From assembly GCF_002155905.1 (NCBI RefSeq), contig NZ_MUMF01000093.1, forward strand, positions 1-54,571: a stretch of DNA of 54,571 bases, in the 5' to 3' direction. The stretch comes from Streptomyces tricolor. Lineage in GTDB: Bacteria > Actinomycetota > Actinomycetes > Streptomycetales > Streptomycetaceae. The first letter of the stretch is position 1. Every line of letters begins with the position of its first letter. The notes beneath the pieces were generated by a model, which worked only from the letters and a program-made list of their open reading frames with translations, was not told where the DNA came from and ran no database searches. The position numbers and the translations under genes were made by a program. Positions 29,595 through 38,289 of the stretch are shown piece by piece.

Positions 29595-30449
29595 ATGACC
29601 GGACACGACAGCGACGCGTTCCGGGTTGCGTACGACAGGGTCCTGGCGAAGTGGCCGGCCGGCCGCGAGGCGCTCACGGTCCCCACCCCCTTCGGCGAGA
29701 CCCGGGTCAACGCCTGCGGCCCGCGCGACGCGCCCCCGCTGCTCCTGCTCCCGGGCGGCGGCGGGGCGACCTCGGCCTCCTGGTACGCCCAGGCCGCCGC
29801 CCTCGCCCGGATCCGCCGGGTCCTGGCCGTGGACCTGCCCGGCGCCCCGGGACTGAGCCGGGCCGGCGACCGCCACCCCCGTACGGTCGCCGACCTGGCC
29901 GGCTGGCTGGACGCCGTCCTGGCCGGCCTCGGCGTCGCCGCGGCCGACGTCGGCGGGCACTCCTACGGCGCGTGGATCGCCCTGCACCACGCGCTGCGCG
30001 CGCCCGCCCGGGTGCGCCGCCTGTTCCTCCTGGACCCGACGCAGTGCTTCGCCGGGTTCAAGGCGGCGTACCTGCTCCGCGCCCTGCCGATGCTGCTGCG
30101 GCCCGCGCCCCGCCGGGTCCGCGCCTTCCTGGAGTGGGAGACCGGGGGAGCACGCCTGGATCCCGACTGGCTGCGCCTCCAGGAGGCGGCCGCCGGCTTC
30201 CCGTCCGCGCGGCCGGTGACCGGTCCGCGCCCGGCACCAAAGGCGCTGCGCGCCCTGCGGGTGCCGGTCCTGCTGCTCGTGGCCGCGAACAGCAGGACCC
30301 ATGACCCTCAGGAGGTGAGGGGCAGGGCCGGTGCGCTGCTGCCGCACGCGGAGACCGCCGTGCTGCCGGGCGTGTCCCACCACGCGCTGCCGCAGGCCGG
30401 ACCCGAGACCCTGACCCGCCACCTCACGGATTTCCTGTCAGCTCCCTAG
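29595..30449 (+). CDS. Alpha/beta hydrolase controlled by divergent MarR
   Basis: A 284-residue alpha/beta-fold hydrolase. It has an oxyanion motif LLPGGGG near 52-57, nucleophile Ser123 in GGHSYGA, and the catalytic His in GVSHHALP near the C-terminus. No signal peptide, so it is cytoplasmic. ATG 29595 follows AGGGGG; the in-frame TTG upstream falls inside the operator and is rejected. Substrate unknown; MarR pairing suggests a detoxification or phenolic-ester role. Confidence 0.83.
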   Translation: MTGHDSDAFRVAYDRVLAKWPAGREALTVPTPFGETRVNACGPRDAPPLLLLPGGGGATSASWYAQAAALARIRRVLAVDLPGAPGLSRAGDRHPRTVADLAGWLDAVLAGLGVAAADVGGHSYGAWIALHHALRAPARVRRLFLLDPTQCFAGFKAAYLLRALPMLLRPAPRRVRAFLEWETGGARLDPDWLRLQEAAAGFPSARPVTGPRPAPKALRALRVPVLLLVAANSRTHDPQEVRGRAGALLPHAETAVLPGVSHHALPQAGPETLTRHLTDFLSAP

Positions 30450-30451
30450 CC

Positions 30452-31201
30452 TCACCCCACCTTCTCGATCACGGCACGGCGGATGAGGAACTTGCCCGGC
30501 TCGCGGACCTGTTCGAAGGCCGCGTTGTTGAGCAGGACGCAGCTGCCGGAGACGGACGTCACCTTCACCGTCGTCGACTTGTTGTTGTCCAGGTTGGTGA
30601 CCTTCAGGGTCGTGCCCGCCGGGAACTGGTTGCTGGACGCGGCCGGGGCGCCGCCCTCGCCGGAGAGGGTCACGGTGGAGCCCTTGCAGACCTGCTCGCC
30701 GGCGGCCTGCTGACCGCCGCCCTGCTGGGCACCCCCGGCCTGCTCGCCGCCGCCCTGCTGAGCGCCCCCGGCCTGCTGGCCGTTGCCCTGCTGGCCGGCA
30801 CCCTGCTCCTGGCCGGCACCCTGCTCCTGGCCGGCACCCTGCCCGGCGTTGCCGCCCTGCCCCGCCTGGGAGTCCTGAGCCGACTCCCCAACGGTGCAGC
30901 CCGCCGCCTTCTGCTGGACCTTGATCTGCTCGATCACCTTCTCGCGGTTGGCGATCCGGGCCGCCGACTGCGCGTCCGGCTTCGCCTTCTGGTCCGCGAT
31001 GAACTTCTCGTTGTTGCCGAGGGCCGTGGCCAGCCCCTGGCAGGTGGTCGAGTTCCCGGCCGACAGCGTCTCGGCCTTCTGCGGGCTCTGCGAGGCGTTC
31101 GAGGTGGACGCCAGGGCGAAGGCCCCACCGCCCGCCACCGCCGCGGCGCTGACGAGCAGCGCGATCTTCTTCTTCGTGCCGAGAGTTCTCCTGCGCGACA
31201 T
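30452..31201 (-). CDS. Secreted protein with Gly/Gln-rich linker and DPBB-like C-terminus
   Basis: A 249-residue exported protein. Signal/anchor KKKIALLVSAAAVAGGGAF; helical segment ~35-105 with two Cys; low-complexity GQ/EQGAGQQ linker ~107-168; C-terminal ~80 residues (FPAGTTLKVTNLDNNKS, TVKVTSVSGSCVLLNNAAF) that resemble an RlpA/expansin-type double-psi beta-barrel without the catalytic Asp pair. CAGGAGG before the ATG. Two bases from the convergent hydrolase stop. Same overall plan as the DUF1996 protein at 23863-25392. Likely cell-wall associated; function unknown. Confidence 0.78.
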   Translation of the reverse strand: MSRRRTLGTKKKIALLVSAAAVAGGGAFALASTSNASQSPQKAETLSAGNSTTCQGLATALGNNEKFIADQKAKPDAQSAARIANREKVIEQIKVQQKAAGCTVGESAQDSQAGQGGNAGQGAGQEQGAGQEQGAGQQGNGQQAGGAQQGGGEQAGGAQQGGGQQAAGEQVCKGSTVTLSGEGGAPAASSNQFPAGTTLKVTNLDNNKSTTVKVTSVSGSCVLLNNAAFEQVREPGKFLIRRAVIEKVG

Positions 31202-31320
31202 GCGCGCCTCCTGAAGAGGTAGGGGAGCGTACGCCGCTATGTACGAGATACCGAACGGGGTTGCTCAGCCGTTGCGGGAGTCGGCCAAGTAACCTGCGTC
31301 ACAGGAGACTTGAGTCAATG

Positions 31321-31689
31321 TCAGCTCTTGCCGCGCGCGAGGGCCTCCCGTACGGCCTCCTCGGTGCGGGCCACCACCGCCGTCCCGTCGTCCGCGGTGA
31401 TGATCGGGCGCTGGATGAGCTTGGGGTGCTCGGCGAGCGCGGTGATCCACCGGTCCCGCGCGCCCGCGTCCCGCGGCCACTCCTTGAGCCCCAGCTCCTT
31501 GGCGACCGCCTCCTGGGTGCGGGTGATGTCCCACGGCTCCAGGTTCAGCCGCTCCAGCACGGCCCTGATCTCGTCCTCGCCCGGCACGTCCTCCAGGTAG
31601 CGGCGGACGGTGTAGTCGGCCTGCTCGGCGTCGAGCAGGCTGAGCGCGCTCCGGCACTTGGAACAGGCCGGATTGATCCAGATCTCCAT
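31321..31689 (-). CDS. ArsC/Spx-family thioredoxin-fold protein
   Basis: A 122-residue protein beginning MEIWINPACSKCRSAL, with Cys9 and Cys12 in the NPxCSKC signature of glutaredoxin-linked arsenate reductases. The LIQRPIITADDGTAVVAR segment supplies the conserved RP. It may reduce arsenate or another oxyanion; many chromosomal copies without ars neighbours, as here, have no proved substrate. No ribosome site before ATG 31689; a longer GTG start at 31734 is possible. Confidence 0.82.
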   Translation of the reverse strand: MEIWINPACSKCRSALSLLDAEQADYTVRRYLEDVPGEDEIRAVLERLNLEPWDITRTQEAVAKELGLKEWPRDAGARDRWITALAEHPKLIQRPIITADDGTAVVARTEEAVREALARGKS

Positions 31690-31907
31690 GGGCAACACGG
31701 TACTCGGCAGCGGCTCTGTTCGATTTTGCGACACCTCGGCAGCCCCACCGCCACCGCCCGTGACAGCCCCTCAATTCCAGGCGCTACCTGCACCTTTGCC
31801 TGCTCCCGCGCACCCCCGATTGTCAGTGCCCGCCGGTAGACTGGAAGCAGTGTTCGAGGACGTCACCGGAACCCCGGGGACTGCCTGACCGCGACAGGAG
31901 GATGCCT

Positions 31908-32222
31908 GTGCCCGCTGCCGCTCTGAAGCCGAAGCCGTTGCCGACCCAGTCCACCGCCCAGCGTTCCGTGCTGTTCGACTCGCCCTACGAGCCCGTGGCG
32001 AAGCGACCGCTGCCGGCCGGACGGCCGCGCGAGTGGTACGTCACGCACAACCGGCGCCTGAAGGCCATGCGCCTCGCCATAGCCCTGCTCGACTCCGGGG
32101 TCTACCTGCCGGACCAGGCCCGGAACGAGACCATCCGCAGCACGGCCGAGCGGATCGGGATGCACGCCCCGTCCGACACCACGTGCCACATGGTGCGGGC
32201 GCTCATGCGCTACTCCCGCTGA
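31908..32222 (+). CDS. Conserved small basic hypothetical protein
   Basis: A 104-residue soluble protein, basic in the middle (HNRRLKAMRLAIALLDSGVY) with a C-terminal HMVRALMRYSR. I do not recognise a family. GTG 31908 is chosen because AGGAGG lies 6 nt upstream; the ATG at 31902 abuts that ribosome site. Strong codon bias and a following terminator support it as a real gene. Confidence 0.75.
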   Translation: MPAAALKPKPLPTQSTAQRSVLFDSPYEPVAKRPLPAGRPREWYVTHNRRLKAMRLAIALLDSGVYLPDQARNETIRSTAERIGMHAPSDTTCHMVRALMRYSR

Positions 32223-32230
32223 ACCGTCCG

Positions 32231-32278
32231 GGCCACCGGGTGCCCCCGCGCCGGCCGGCGCGGAGGCACCCGGTGGCC
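32231..32278. terminator. Bidirectional terminator
   Basis: Outer arms GGCCACCGGGTGCC/GGCACCCGGTGGCC (14 bp, perfect) enclose an inner CGCGCCGG/CCGGCGCG helix, between convergent genes ending at 32222 and 32286. Confidence 0.9.
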
Positions 32279-32285
32279 GCTCCCG

Positions 32286-33056
32286 TCACGCCGTCGACGC
32301 GCGCTCGCGCGCCTGCCCCGCCCGTCCGGCCGTCGGGCCCCCGTCCAGCAGCGCGCGCACGAACTCCCGGCGGTCCTCGGCGTGGTCGCGGAACCACAGG
32401 CCCAGCATGTGCTCGGCGTCGGGGAGTTCGAGGCGGGTGCAGCGGGCCCGGGCCGACAGCGCCTCCTCTACGGCGTGCGTCACCTCCGGCGGGACGACCG
32501 TGTCGGTGCCCGGTACCGCCAGCACCGCCCGGCCCTCGTACGCGCGGAACGCCTCCAGGGCGGGGGACTGCCGCCAGCTGTCCGGGGTGCGGATCAGCGC
32601 GGAGAAGCGGCCGTCGCCGGTGCCGAACGGGACGTCCCAGGCCTCGGGGGTGTAGACGGCCGGCGCGCACAGCCCCACCGACTCCACCCGGCGCCCGTAG
32701 TGCCGTACCAGATCCGCGACCGTCTGGCCGCTCATGCTGAAACCGACCAGCACCAGCGGGTCGTCCGCCGGGGCGTGGGCGTCGAGCAGCGCCACCGCCT
32801 GCTCGTACCGCCGGCGCAGGCTCAGGTCGGCGAGCGCGCCCGTGCTCTCCCCGTGCCCGGAGAAGTCGAACGCCAGGGCGCGGCAGCCCTGGGCGGCGAA
32901 GTCGGCAAGGAACGGCAGGAGCCGTTCCTTGCTGCCGTTGCCGGCGCCGTGCAGCAGGAGCGCCGTGGCCCGGCCGGCCGGGCCCGCGCCGACCGCGCTG
33001 AGCCGTTCACCGTCGTACGCGTGGGTGAAAGCGGTGAGTTCGTCCATGCGGGCCAT
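32286..33056 (-). CDS. Alpha/beta hydrolase (serine aminopeptidase-like)
   Basis: A 256-residue cytoplasmic alpha/beta hydrolase. It has LLLHGAGNGSKE near 33-44, FDFSGHGES, nucleophile Ser107 in GFSMSG, AVPGTDTVVPPEV carrying the acid, and DAEHMLG carrying the His. The GxSxS nucleophile elbow is close to the alpha/beta hydrolase 6 group. Substrate unknown. ATG 33056 or 33047 are both possible starts. Confidence 0.82.
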   Translation of the reverse strand: MARMDELTAFTHAYDGERLSAVGAGPAGRATALLLHGAGNGSKERLLPFLADFAAQGCRALAFDFSGHGESTGALADLSLRRRYEQAVALLDAHAPADDPLVLVGFSMSGQTVADLVRHYGRRVESVGLCAPAVYTPEAWDVPFGTGDGRFSALIRTPDSWRQSPALEAFRAYEGRAVLAVPGTDTVVPPEVTHAVEEALSARARCTRLELPDAEHMLGLWFRDHAEDRREFVRALLDGGPTAGRAGQARERASTA

Positions 33057-33190
33057 TCACTCACGGCCGCCCCGCGGGCCGGAAAACGGGATGCACCGGC
33101 CGTCACCGGCTCCCTACGCTGAACAAAGGGACGCGAAACAGACACGCTCCTCTCTTCCCCCACCCCCACCTCACCCCACGGAGGTCCGTC

Positions 33191-33463
33191 ATGCGTGGAA
33201 TCCTCGCGACCGGGACCCTCGTCCTGGTGATCCTCGGAATCGGAAACCATCTCTGGTGGCTCGCCGCCGTCGCCCTGCTCTATCTGTACGCCACGCACGG
33301 CCGCGGCTCGCCCGGTACGACCCCGCCCGCCGCCTCCGGCGCCCTGCCCGACAGCTACCGGGCCTACCGGGAGCGCCGGGACCGGCAGGCCAGGTGGGAG
33401 CGCCGGTACCGCCGTGAGCGGCCCTTCGAGGCCCGCAGGCAGCAGCGGGAGAAGGCGGGCTGA
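33191..33463 (+). CDS. Small membrane protein with Arg-rich tail
   Basis: A 90-residue protein. An N-terminal hydrophobic region (TLVLVILGIGNHLWWLAAVALLYLY, cut here by Gly-Asn-His) forms one or two membrane segments, followed by an Arg/Glu-rich cytoplasmic tail (RERRDRQARWERRYRRER). GGAGG precedes the ATG. Conserved-looking but unassigned. Confidence 0.7.
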   Translation: MRGILATGTLVLVILGIGNHLWWLAAVALLYLYATHGRGSPGTTPPAASGALPDSYRAYRERRDRQARWERRYRRERPFEARRQQREKAG

Positions 33464-33482
33464 GCCGAGGCGCCGCCGGCCG

Positions 33483-34067
33483 TCACAGGCCGGGGGCGCC
33501 CCACACCGGGAACCAGCGGCCCAGGTCCGGCTCGATCCGCAGGTCGTCCCCGAGCGCCGCCTTCAGCTGGAGTTCCAGCGCGGTGTCCCGCCGCTCGGCG
33601 GCACCGGGCAGCGGGGCGAACGGATAGAAGCTGCCGCGCTTGTAGAGGTAGACGAGCGCCAGCTTGCGGTCGCGGTCGTCCGTGAAGGCGGCCAGGGAGC
33701 ACAGCAGTTGCGGGCCGAAGCCGTCGGCCTCCAGCGAGCTGTTGACCGCGTGCAGATCGTTGACCAGCTCGGGCAGTTGGCCGGGGGAGCGCCGGGACAC
33801 CAGCCAGGAGTAGCCGTAGCCGTCCCGGCGCAGCTCCACCGGCGGGCCGGTGCGGTCGGTGTCCGCGTCCAGCAGCGCCTGCACCTCGCGGTGCGTCTGC
33901 TCGAAGGCCGCGCCCTCGACCGTGGCGAAGCACACCGCTCCGCTCCCGGTGGGCGTGAAGCCGGCCGCCGCCCGGAGGGTCACGGCCGCCGAGGGCAGCG
34001 CGAACAGCTGGTCGAGATCGGGCGCGACCGGCTTCGTACGGCCCAGCAGGATGTCCAGCAGCCCCAC
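33483..34067 (-). CDS. pspAB: PspA-associated protein PspAB
   Basis: A 194-residue soluble protein beginning MGLLDILLGRTKPVAPDLDQ, which fits the actinobacterial PspA-associated family. No catalytic motif. Its GTG start lies 3 bp after the htpX stop, and the ribosome site is within the htpX end, so the two genes are translationally linked. Likely takes part in membrane-stress quality control together with HtpX. Confidence 0.75.
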   Translation of the reverse strand: MGLLDILLGRTKPVAPDLDQLFALPSAAVTLRAAAGFTPTGSGAVCFATVEGAAFEQTHREVQALLDADTDRTGPPVELRRDGYGYSWLVSRRSPGQLPELVNDLHAVNSSLEADGFGPQLLCSLAAFTDDRDRKLALVYLYKRGSFYPFAPLPGAAERRDTALELQLKAALGDDLRIEPDLGRWFPVWGAPGL

Positions 34068-34070
34068 CGG

Positions 34071-35021
34071 TCAGCCCGCCTTCCCCGCACCGCCGGCCCC
34101 CGCGCCACCGGTCCCCGGCACGGCGGCCTCGCCCAGCTCCGCCGAGATCCGGCCCAGCTGCTCCAGCCGCTGCTCCAGGCTCGGGTGGGTGGAGAAGAAC
34201 CGCTCGACGCCGGGCTCCTTGCCGGTCGCCGGGGTGAAGTAGAACGCGTTGAACGCCTGGGCCGTGCGCAGGTCCTTGGTCGGGATCCGGGCGATGTCCC
34301 CGGAGACCTTGGTGAGGGCCGCCGCCAGCGCCGAGGGCCGGCCGGTCAGCAGCGCCGCCGCGCGGTCGGCCGCCAGCTCCCGGTACCGGGACAGCGCCCG
34401 GATCAGCAGGAAGCTGATCGCGTACACGGCCGCCGAGACGCCGATCACGGTGGCGAGGACGACGGCGGTGTTCTGGTCCCGGCGGCCCCCGCCGAAGAGC
34501 TGCGAGTAGAAGGCGAACCGTACGACCAGGCCCGCGACCACACCGAGGAAGGACGCCACCGTGATCACGGCGACGTCCTTGTGCGCCACGTGCGACAGCT
34601 CGTGCGCGAGCACACCCTCCAGCTCGGCGGGCTCCAGCCGCCGGAGCAGCCCCGTGGTCACACAGACCACGGCGTGATCGGGATCGCGCCCGGTCGCGAA
34701 CGCGTTCGGCATGTCCATCCCGGACACGGCGACCACCGGCTTCGGCATGTCCGCGATGGCGCACAGCCGGTCCACCACGGCGTGCAGCTCGGGATACTCC
34801 GCCCGCTCCACCACCCGGCCGCGCATGGCGAACAGCGCGATCCGGTCGGAGAACCAGAACTGTGCCACGAAGACCGCGCCCACCAGCACCACGACCAGCA
34901 GCCAGGACTTGAGCAACACGATCAGCGCGGCGACGAACCCCACGTACAGCAGCCCGAGCAGGAACAGCGTGACCGTCATGCGCAGGGTCAGCCGTCGATC
35001 GCTCCGGAAGCGGCTCCGCAT
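34071..35021 (-). CDS. htpX: M48 membrane zinc metalloprotease HtpX
   Basis: A 316-residue membrane peptidase. Two N-terminal hydrophobic helices (TLFLLGLLYVGFVAALIVLL; LVVVLVGAVFVAQFWF), then HELSH at 140-144 with zinc-binding His140/His144 and catalytic Glu141, and a third ligand in the ELAADRAAAL helix. It degrades misfolded membrane proteins on the cytoplasmic side. First gene of the htpX-pspAB pair. Confidence 0.92.
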   Translation of the reverse strand: MRSRFRSDRRLTLRMTVTLFLLGLLYVGFVAALIVLLKSWLLVVVLVGAVFVAQFWFSDRIALFAMRGRVVERAEYPELHAVVDRLCAIADMPKPVVAVSGMDMPNAFATGRDPDHAVVCVTTGLLRRLEPAELEGVLAHELSHVAHKDVAVITVASFLGVVAGLVVRFAFYSQLFGGGRRDQNTAVVLATVIGVSAAVYAISFLLIRALSRYRELAADRAAALLTGRPSALAAALTKVSGDIARIPTKDLRTAQAFNAFYFTPATGKEPGVERFFSTHPSLEQRLEQLGRISAELGEAAVPGTGGAGAGGAGKAG

Positions 35022-35117
35022 CGTGCATCACCCCAGTCAGGCACTCGTCCCGCTGTCCAGTGTGCACCCGCCGATCCCCATGAAACGGTCCGCATCAGCC
35101 CTGACCGGGGCAAAGGG

Positions 35118-35372
35118 TCAGTACGGAGAGCGCATCTGCGCGTACCCCAGCAGCACGATCACCACGGCCACGCAGCCGAGCACCACGGCCGTCGACACCC
35201 AGGACGACCGGCGCGGCACCGGGTCCGGGTCGGCACGGAAGGGAGCCGGCTCCGGCGGGTTCTCCTTCCAGCGGGCGGCGAGCATCCGGGCCCGGGCGGA
35301 GGGCTCCTTGTGCTCGGCCGAGTTCGCCCACGTGTGATCGAACTCGCGCTCCCAGTCGTCCTGTTCGGGCAT
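35118..35372 (-). CDS. Small single-pass membrane protein
   Basis: An 84-residue protein with an acidic, Trp-containing N-terminus (EQDDWEREFDHTWANSAEHK), an Arg-rich amphipathic stretch and one C-terminal membrane segment (STAVVLGCVAVVIVLLGYA). GAGAGAGG lies upstream of the ATG. Tail-anchored topology with the N-terminus inside; function unknown. Confidence 0.72.
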   Translation of the reverse strand: MPEQDDWEREFDHTWANSAEHKEPSARARMLAARWKENPPEPAPFRADPDPVPRRSSWVSTAVVLGCVAVVIVLLGYAQMRSPY

Positions 35373-35524
35373 CCCCGTTCAACCTCTCTCGTCCGGCAGA
35401 GTCCGGGGGCATGATCCCCCGACAATAGGAAGTTTGAGAAGCGGGAAAGGTTGCACAGGACCGGGAGCCGCCCGCCCCGCACGGCCGGAATGACGGAAAC
35501 GGGAGGCCCGAGTGTCGGGCCGGC

Positions 35525-35713
35525 CTAGGTCACGGAAACAGTGGCGTATCCGAGGGCGGCCGCAACGATCACCACCACAGCGGCCAGGGCTATGACCGCC
35601 GCAACGAGGAGCCCCGTCGCACCGGCTATCGCTGCCCAACCCCATCGCGTCACCCGCTCGGCGCGGCGGACTTCTTCTCTGTAGCCGTCTTCGTACCCAC
35701 GCTGCTCGCTCAT
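35525..35713 (-). CDS. Very small membrane protein
   Basis: A 62-residue protein, with a charged N-terminus (SEQRGYEDGYREEVRRAERV) and a long hydrophobic C-terminal half (GLLVAAVIALAAVVVIVAAA) giving one membrane helix. AGGGGTG precedes the ATG. Unassigned. Confidence 0.6.
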   Translation of the reverse strand: MSEQRGYEDGYREEVRRAERVTRWGWAAIAGATGLLVAAVIALAAVVVIVAAALGYATVSVT

Positions 35714-35851
35714 GGCACCCCTGGGCTGAGCCTACCGGGGGCGTGTCTTGCCCCCGTCTGCGGCCGGGACACCCGCACGGGCCGACGGCGCTGTGATCGC
35801 CAAGGCGCCGATTCAGTCCCTGACGATCGTCCGCGGCACGGGGCCGAAACA

Positions 35852-35898
35852 GGCCGTCGGCCGTGCCCTTCCACGGAGGAAGCACACGGCCGACGGCC
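35852..35898 (-). terminator. Terminator of glnA
   Basis: Perfect 14-bp outer stem GGCCGTCGGCCGTG/CACGGCCGACGGCC with a further inner CTTCC/GGAAG helix, 48 bp past the glnA stop. Confidence 0.9.
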
Positions 35899-35945
35899 CA
35901 CAGACGGCCCGGGGGAGCGGTTACCCGCTCCGACCCGGGGCGCTG

Positions 35946-37355
35946 TCACACGTCGAAGTACAGCTCGAACTCGTGCGGGTGCGGGCGCAGCTGGAGCGGG
36001 GCGATCTCGTTGGTGCGCTTGAAGTCGATCCACGTCTCGATCAGGTCGGACGTGAACACGTCGCCCTGGAGGAGGAACTCGTGGTCCGCCTCGAGGGCGT
36101 CGAGGACGGCGTTGAGGGAGGTCGGGACCTGGGCGACGTTCGCGTGCTCCTCGGGAGCCAGCTCGTACAGGTCCTTGTCGATCGGCTCGGCCGGCTCGAT
36201 CTTGTTCTTGATGCCGTCCAGGCCCGCGAGGAGGAGGGCCGAGAAGGCGAGGTACGGGTTGCCGGAGGAGTCGGGCGCGCGGAACTCGACGCGCTTGGCC
36301 TTCGGGTTGGAGCCCGTGATCGGGATACGCATCGCGGCGGAGCGGTTGCGCTGCGAGTACACCAGGTTGATCGGCGCCTCGAAGCCCGGCACCAGACGGT
36401 GGTACGAGTTCACCGTCGGGTTGGTGAAGGCCAGCAGCGACGGAGCGTGCTTGAGGATGCCGCCGATGTAGTAGCGGGCGGTGTCCGACAGGCCCGCGTA
36501 ACCGGCCTCGTCGTAGAACAGCGGGTCGCCGTTGCTCCACAGCGACTGGTGCACGTGCATGCCCGAGCCGTTGTCACCGAAGATCGGCTTCGGCATGAAG
36601 GTCGCGGTCTTGCCGTTGCGCCAGGCGACGTTCTTCACGATGTACTTGAAGAGCTGAAGGTCGTCGGCGGCGGCGAGCAGGGTGTTGAACTTGTAGTTGA
36701 TCTCCGCCTGGCCGGCCGTGCCCACCTCGTGGTGCTGGCGCTCGACCTTCAGGCCGGACCGCTCCAGCTCCAGGGAGATCTCGGCGCGCAGGTCGGCGAA
36801 GTGGTCGACCGGGGCCACCGGGAAGTAGCCGCCCTTGTAGCGGACCTTGTACCCGCGGTTGTTCTCCACGGCGCCGGTGTTCCAGGCGCCCGCCTCGGAG
36901 TCGATGTGGTAGAAGGACTCGTTCGCCGAGGTGGCGAAGCGCACGCTGTCGAAGACGTAGAACTCGGCCTCGGGTCCGAAGTACGCGGTGTCCGCGATCC
37001 CGGTGGAGGCGAGGTAGGCCTCGGCCTTCTTCGCCACGTTGCGCGGGTCACGGGAGTACTGCTCGCCCGTGATCGGGTCGTGGATGAAGAAGTTGATGTT
37101 GAGGGTCTTGTCGCGGCGGAACGGGTCCACACGCGCGGTGGACAGGTCGGCACGCAGAGCCATGTCGGACTCGTGGATGGCCTGGAAACCACGGATCGAC
37201 GATCCGTCGAAGGCCAGCTCCTCGTCCGGGTCGAACGCCTCAACGGGCACCGTGAAGTGCTGCATGACGCCCGGCAGGTCGCAGAAGCGGACGTCGATGA
37301 ACTTGACGTCCTCGTCCGCGATGAACTTCTTGGCCTCGTCGGCGTTCTGGAACAT
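35946..37355 (-). CDS. glnA: Glutamine synthetase I (GlnA)
   Basis: A 469-residue bacterial GSI beta-type enzyme, dodecameric and cytoplasmic. Motifs: [51 protein letters not shown] and NRSAAMRIP. The adenylylation loop DLYELAPEE places the tyrosine exactly at residue 397, the site modified by GlnE, which is encoded at 65-3058. ATG preceded by AGGAGGAG. A canonical four-element GlnR box lies about 100 bp upstream and a strong terminator follows. Confidence 0.97.
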   Translation of the reverse strand: MFQNADEAKKFIADEDVKFIDVRFCDLPGVMQHFTVPVEAFDPDEELAFDGSSIRGFQAIHESDMALRADLSTARVDPFRRDKTLNINFFIHDPITGEQYSRDPRNVAKKAEAYLASTGIADTAYFGPEAEFYVFDSVRFATSANESFYHIDSEAGAWNTGAVENNRGYKVRYKGGYFPVAPVDHFADLRAEISLELERSGLKVERQHHEVGTAGQAEINYKFNTLLAAADDLQLFKYIVKNVAWRNGKTATFMPKPIFGDNGSGMHVHQSLWSNGDPLFYDEAGYAGLSDTARYYIGGILKHAPSLLAFTNPTVNSYHRLVPGFEAPINLVYSQRNRSAAMRIPITGSNPKAKRVEFRAPDSSGNPYLAFSALLLAGLDGIKNKIEPAEPIDKDLYELAPEEHANVAQVPTSLNAVLDALEADHEFLLQGDVFTSDLIETWIDFKRTNEIAPLQLRPHPHEFELYFDV

Positions 37356-37452
37356 CCAGCTCCTCCTACTCCCGACCGTCCTCGCCGGGGTGGTAGATCG
37401 TTCGTGCGGCCAGTGCGGTGGCACACGCTGGTCTCGACCCTAGGGACGGGTG

Positions 37453-37490
37453 ATTTCTCGGGCGTGACCCGTTTGTTTCGCAGAAGTTAA
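37453..37490 (-). promoter_or_regulatory. GlnR box upstream of glnA
   Basis: On the minus strand TTAAC-n6-GAAAC-n6-GTCAC-n6-GAAAT, each element exactly 11 bp apart. This is an almost ideal match to the known Streptomyces GlnR operator. Confidence 0.88.
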
Positions 37491-37565
37491 CCGGCCACGT
37501 GTCCACGGTAGCCCCGACCCACCCCTGTGCGTAGTGCCCGAAACCGGGCGCAGTACCGTGGACGG

Positions 37566-38033
37566 GTGGACAACAGGCAGGCAATCGGATCGTGGCTCTC
37601 CGGGCCGCGCGCGGCCATGGAAGAGGCGGGTGCCGACTTCGGGTTCCCGGGCGAGCAGCTCGGCCTCCCCAAGGAGGGTCCGAACTCGATCGCACGGCCC
37701 GGCAGGCGGCTCGGCGCACTCGCCGTGGACTGGGCACTGTGCGTCCTGATCGCATACGGCCTGATCACGCACGGCTACGGCCCGGCTACCAGCAACTGGG
37801 CGCTGGGCATCTTCTTCGTGCTGAGCGTCCTGACCGTCGGCACGGTCGGCTCCACCCCCGGCAAGCGTCTCTTCGGCCTCCGGGTCGTGGCCCTGGAGAC
37901 CGGCACGGTCAGCCCGGGGCGCGCCCTGCTGCGCACGGTCCTGCTGTGCCTGGCGATCCCCGCGCTGATCTGGGACCGGGACGGGCGCGGTCTGCACGAC
38001 CGGCTCGCGAAGACCGTCGAAGTCCGGATCTGA
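37566..38033 (+). CDS. RDD-family membrane protein
   Basis: A 155-residue integral membrane protein with the RDD signature: PGRRLGALAVDWALC around 44-58, TPGKRLFGLRVV near 97-108 and a terminal DRDGRGLHDRLAKT. Three membrane segments. GTG 37566 gives the usual VDNRQAIGSWLSGP start; no strong ribosome site, possibly leaderless. Divergent from glnA. RDD proteins are of uncertain role, some acting in ion transport. Confidence 0.85.
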   Translation: MDNRQAIGSWLSGPRAAMEEAGADFGFPGEQLGLPKEGPNSIARPGRRLGALAVDWALCVLIAYGLITHGYGPATSNWALGIFFVLSVLTVGTVGSTPGKRLFGLRVVALETGTVSPGRALLRTVLLCLAIPALIWDRDGRGLHDRLAKTVEVRI

Positions 38034-38049
38034 CCGCACGCGGCCGGAC

Positions 38050-38176
38050 CCCGCCATAGCGGCTCAGGCCTCCCGCCATGGCGGGTCCGGCCCCCCCGCA
38101 TAGTGGCTCCGGTCCCCGCATAGCGGCTCCGGCCTCCCGCCATAGCGGGTCCGGCTCCCGCCATAGCGGCTCCGGG
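38050..38176. repeat. Six imperfect tandem copies of a ~21-bp CCGCCATAGCGG unit
   Basis: CCGC(C)ATAGCGG cores begin at 38051, 38073, 38096, 38116, 38137 and 38158 (period 20-23 bp), joined by TCCGGCTC-like spacers. Each core is partly palindromic (CCGC/GCGG). The array lies in the gap between the RDD gene and the pigment cluster. Confidence 0.85.
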
Positions 38177-38206
38177 CCGTCTGCCGGCTGTGGCTCCACC
38201 GCGGCC

Positions 38207-38233
38207 GGTCGCGCCGGTCGCGCCGGTCGCGCC
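38207..38233. repeat. Three perfect tandem copies of GGTCGCGCC
   Basis: A 9-bp unit repeated exactly three times, 30 bp beyond the 21-bp array. Likely slippage in GC-rich non-coding DNA. Confidence 0.85.
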
Positions 38234-38289
38234 CGCGCGGCGGAGCCGCATGCCGGCACAGCCCCGCGCCCTTCCGGGCGCTCCAGCGG

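Noticed and set aside
32407..32655. Plus-strand small frames inside the hydrolase gene
   Set aside because: Shadow of the minus-strand hydrolase; no ribosome site or motif.
38050..38176. CRISPR-like array
   Set aside because: Repeat cores are only ~12 bp, spacers are similar to each other, period is 20-23 bp, and there are no cas genes.
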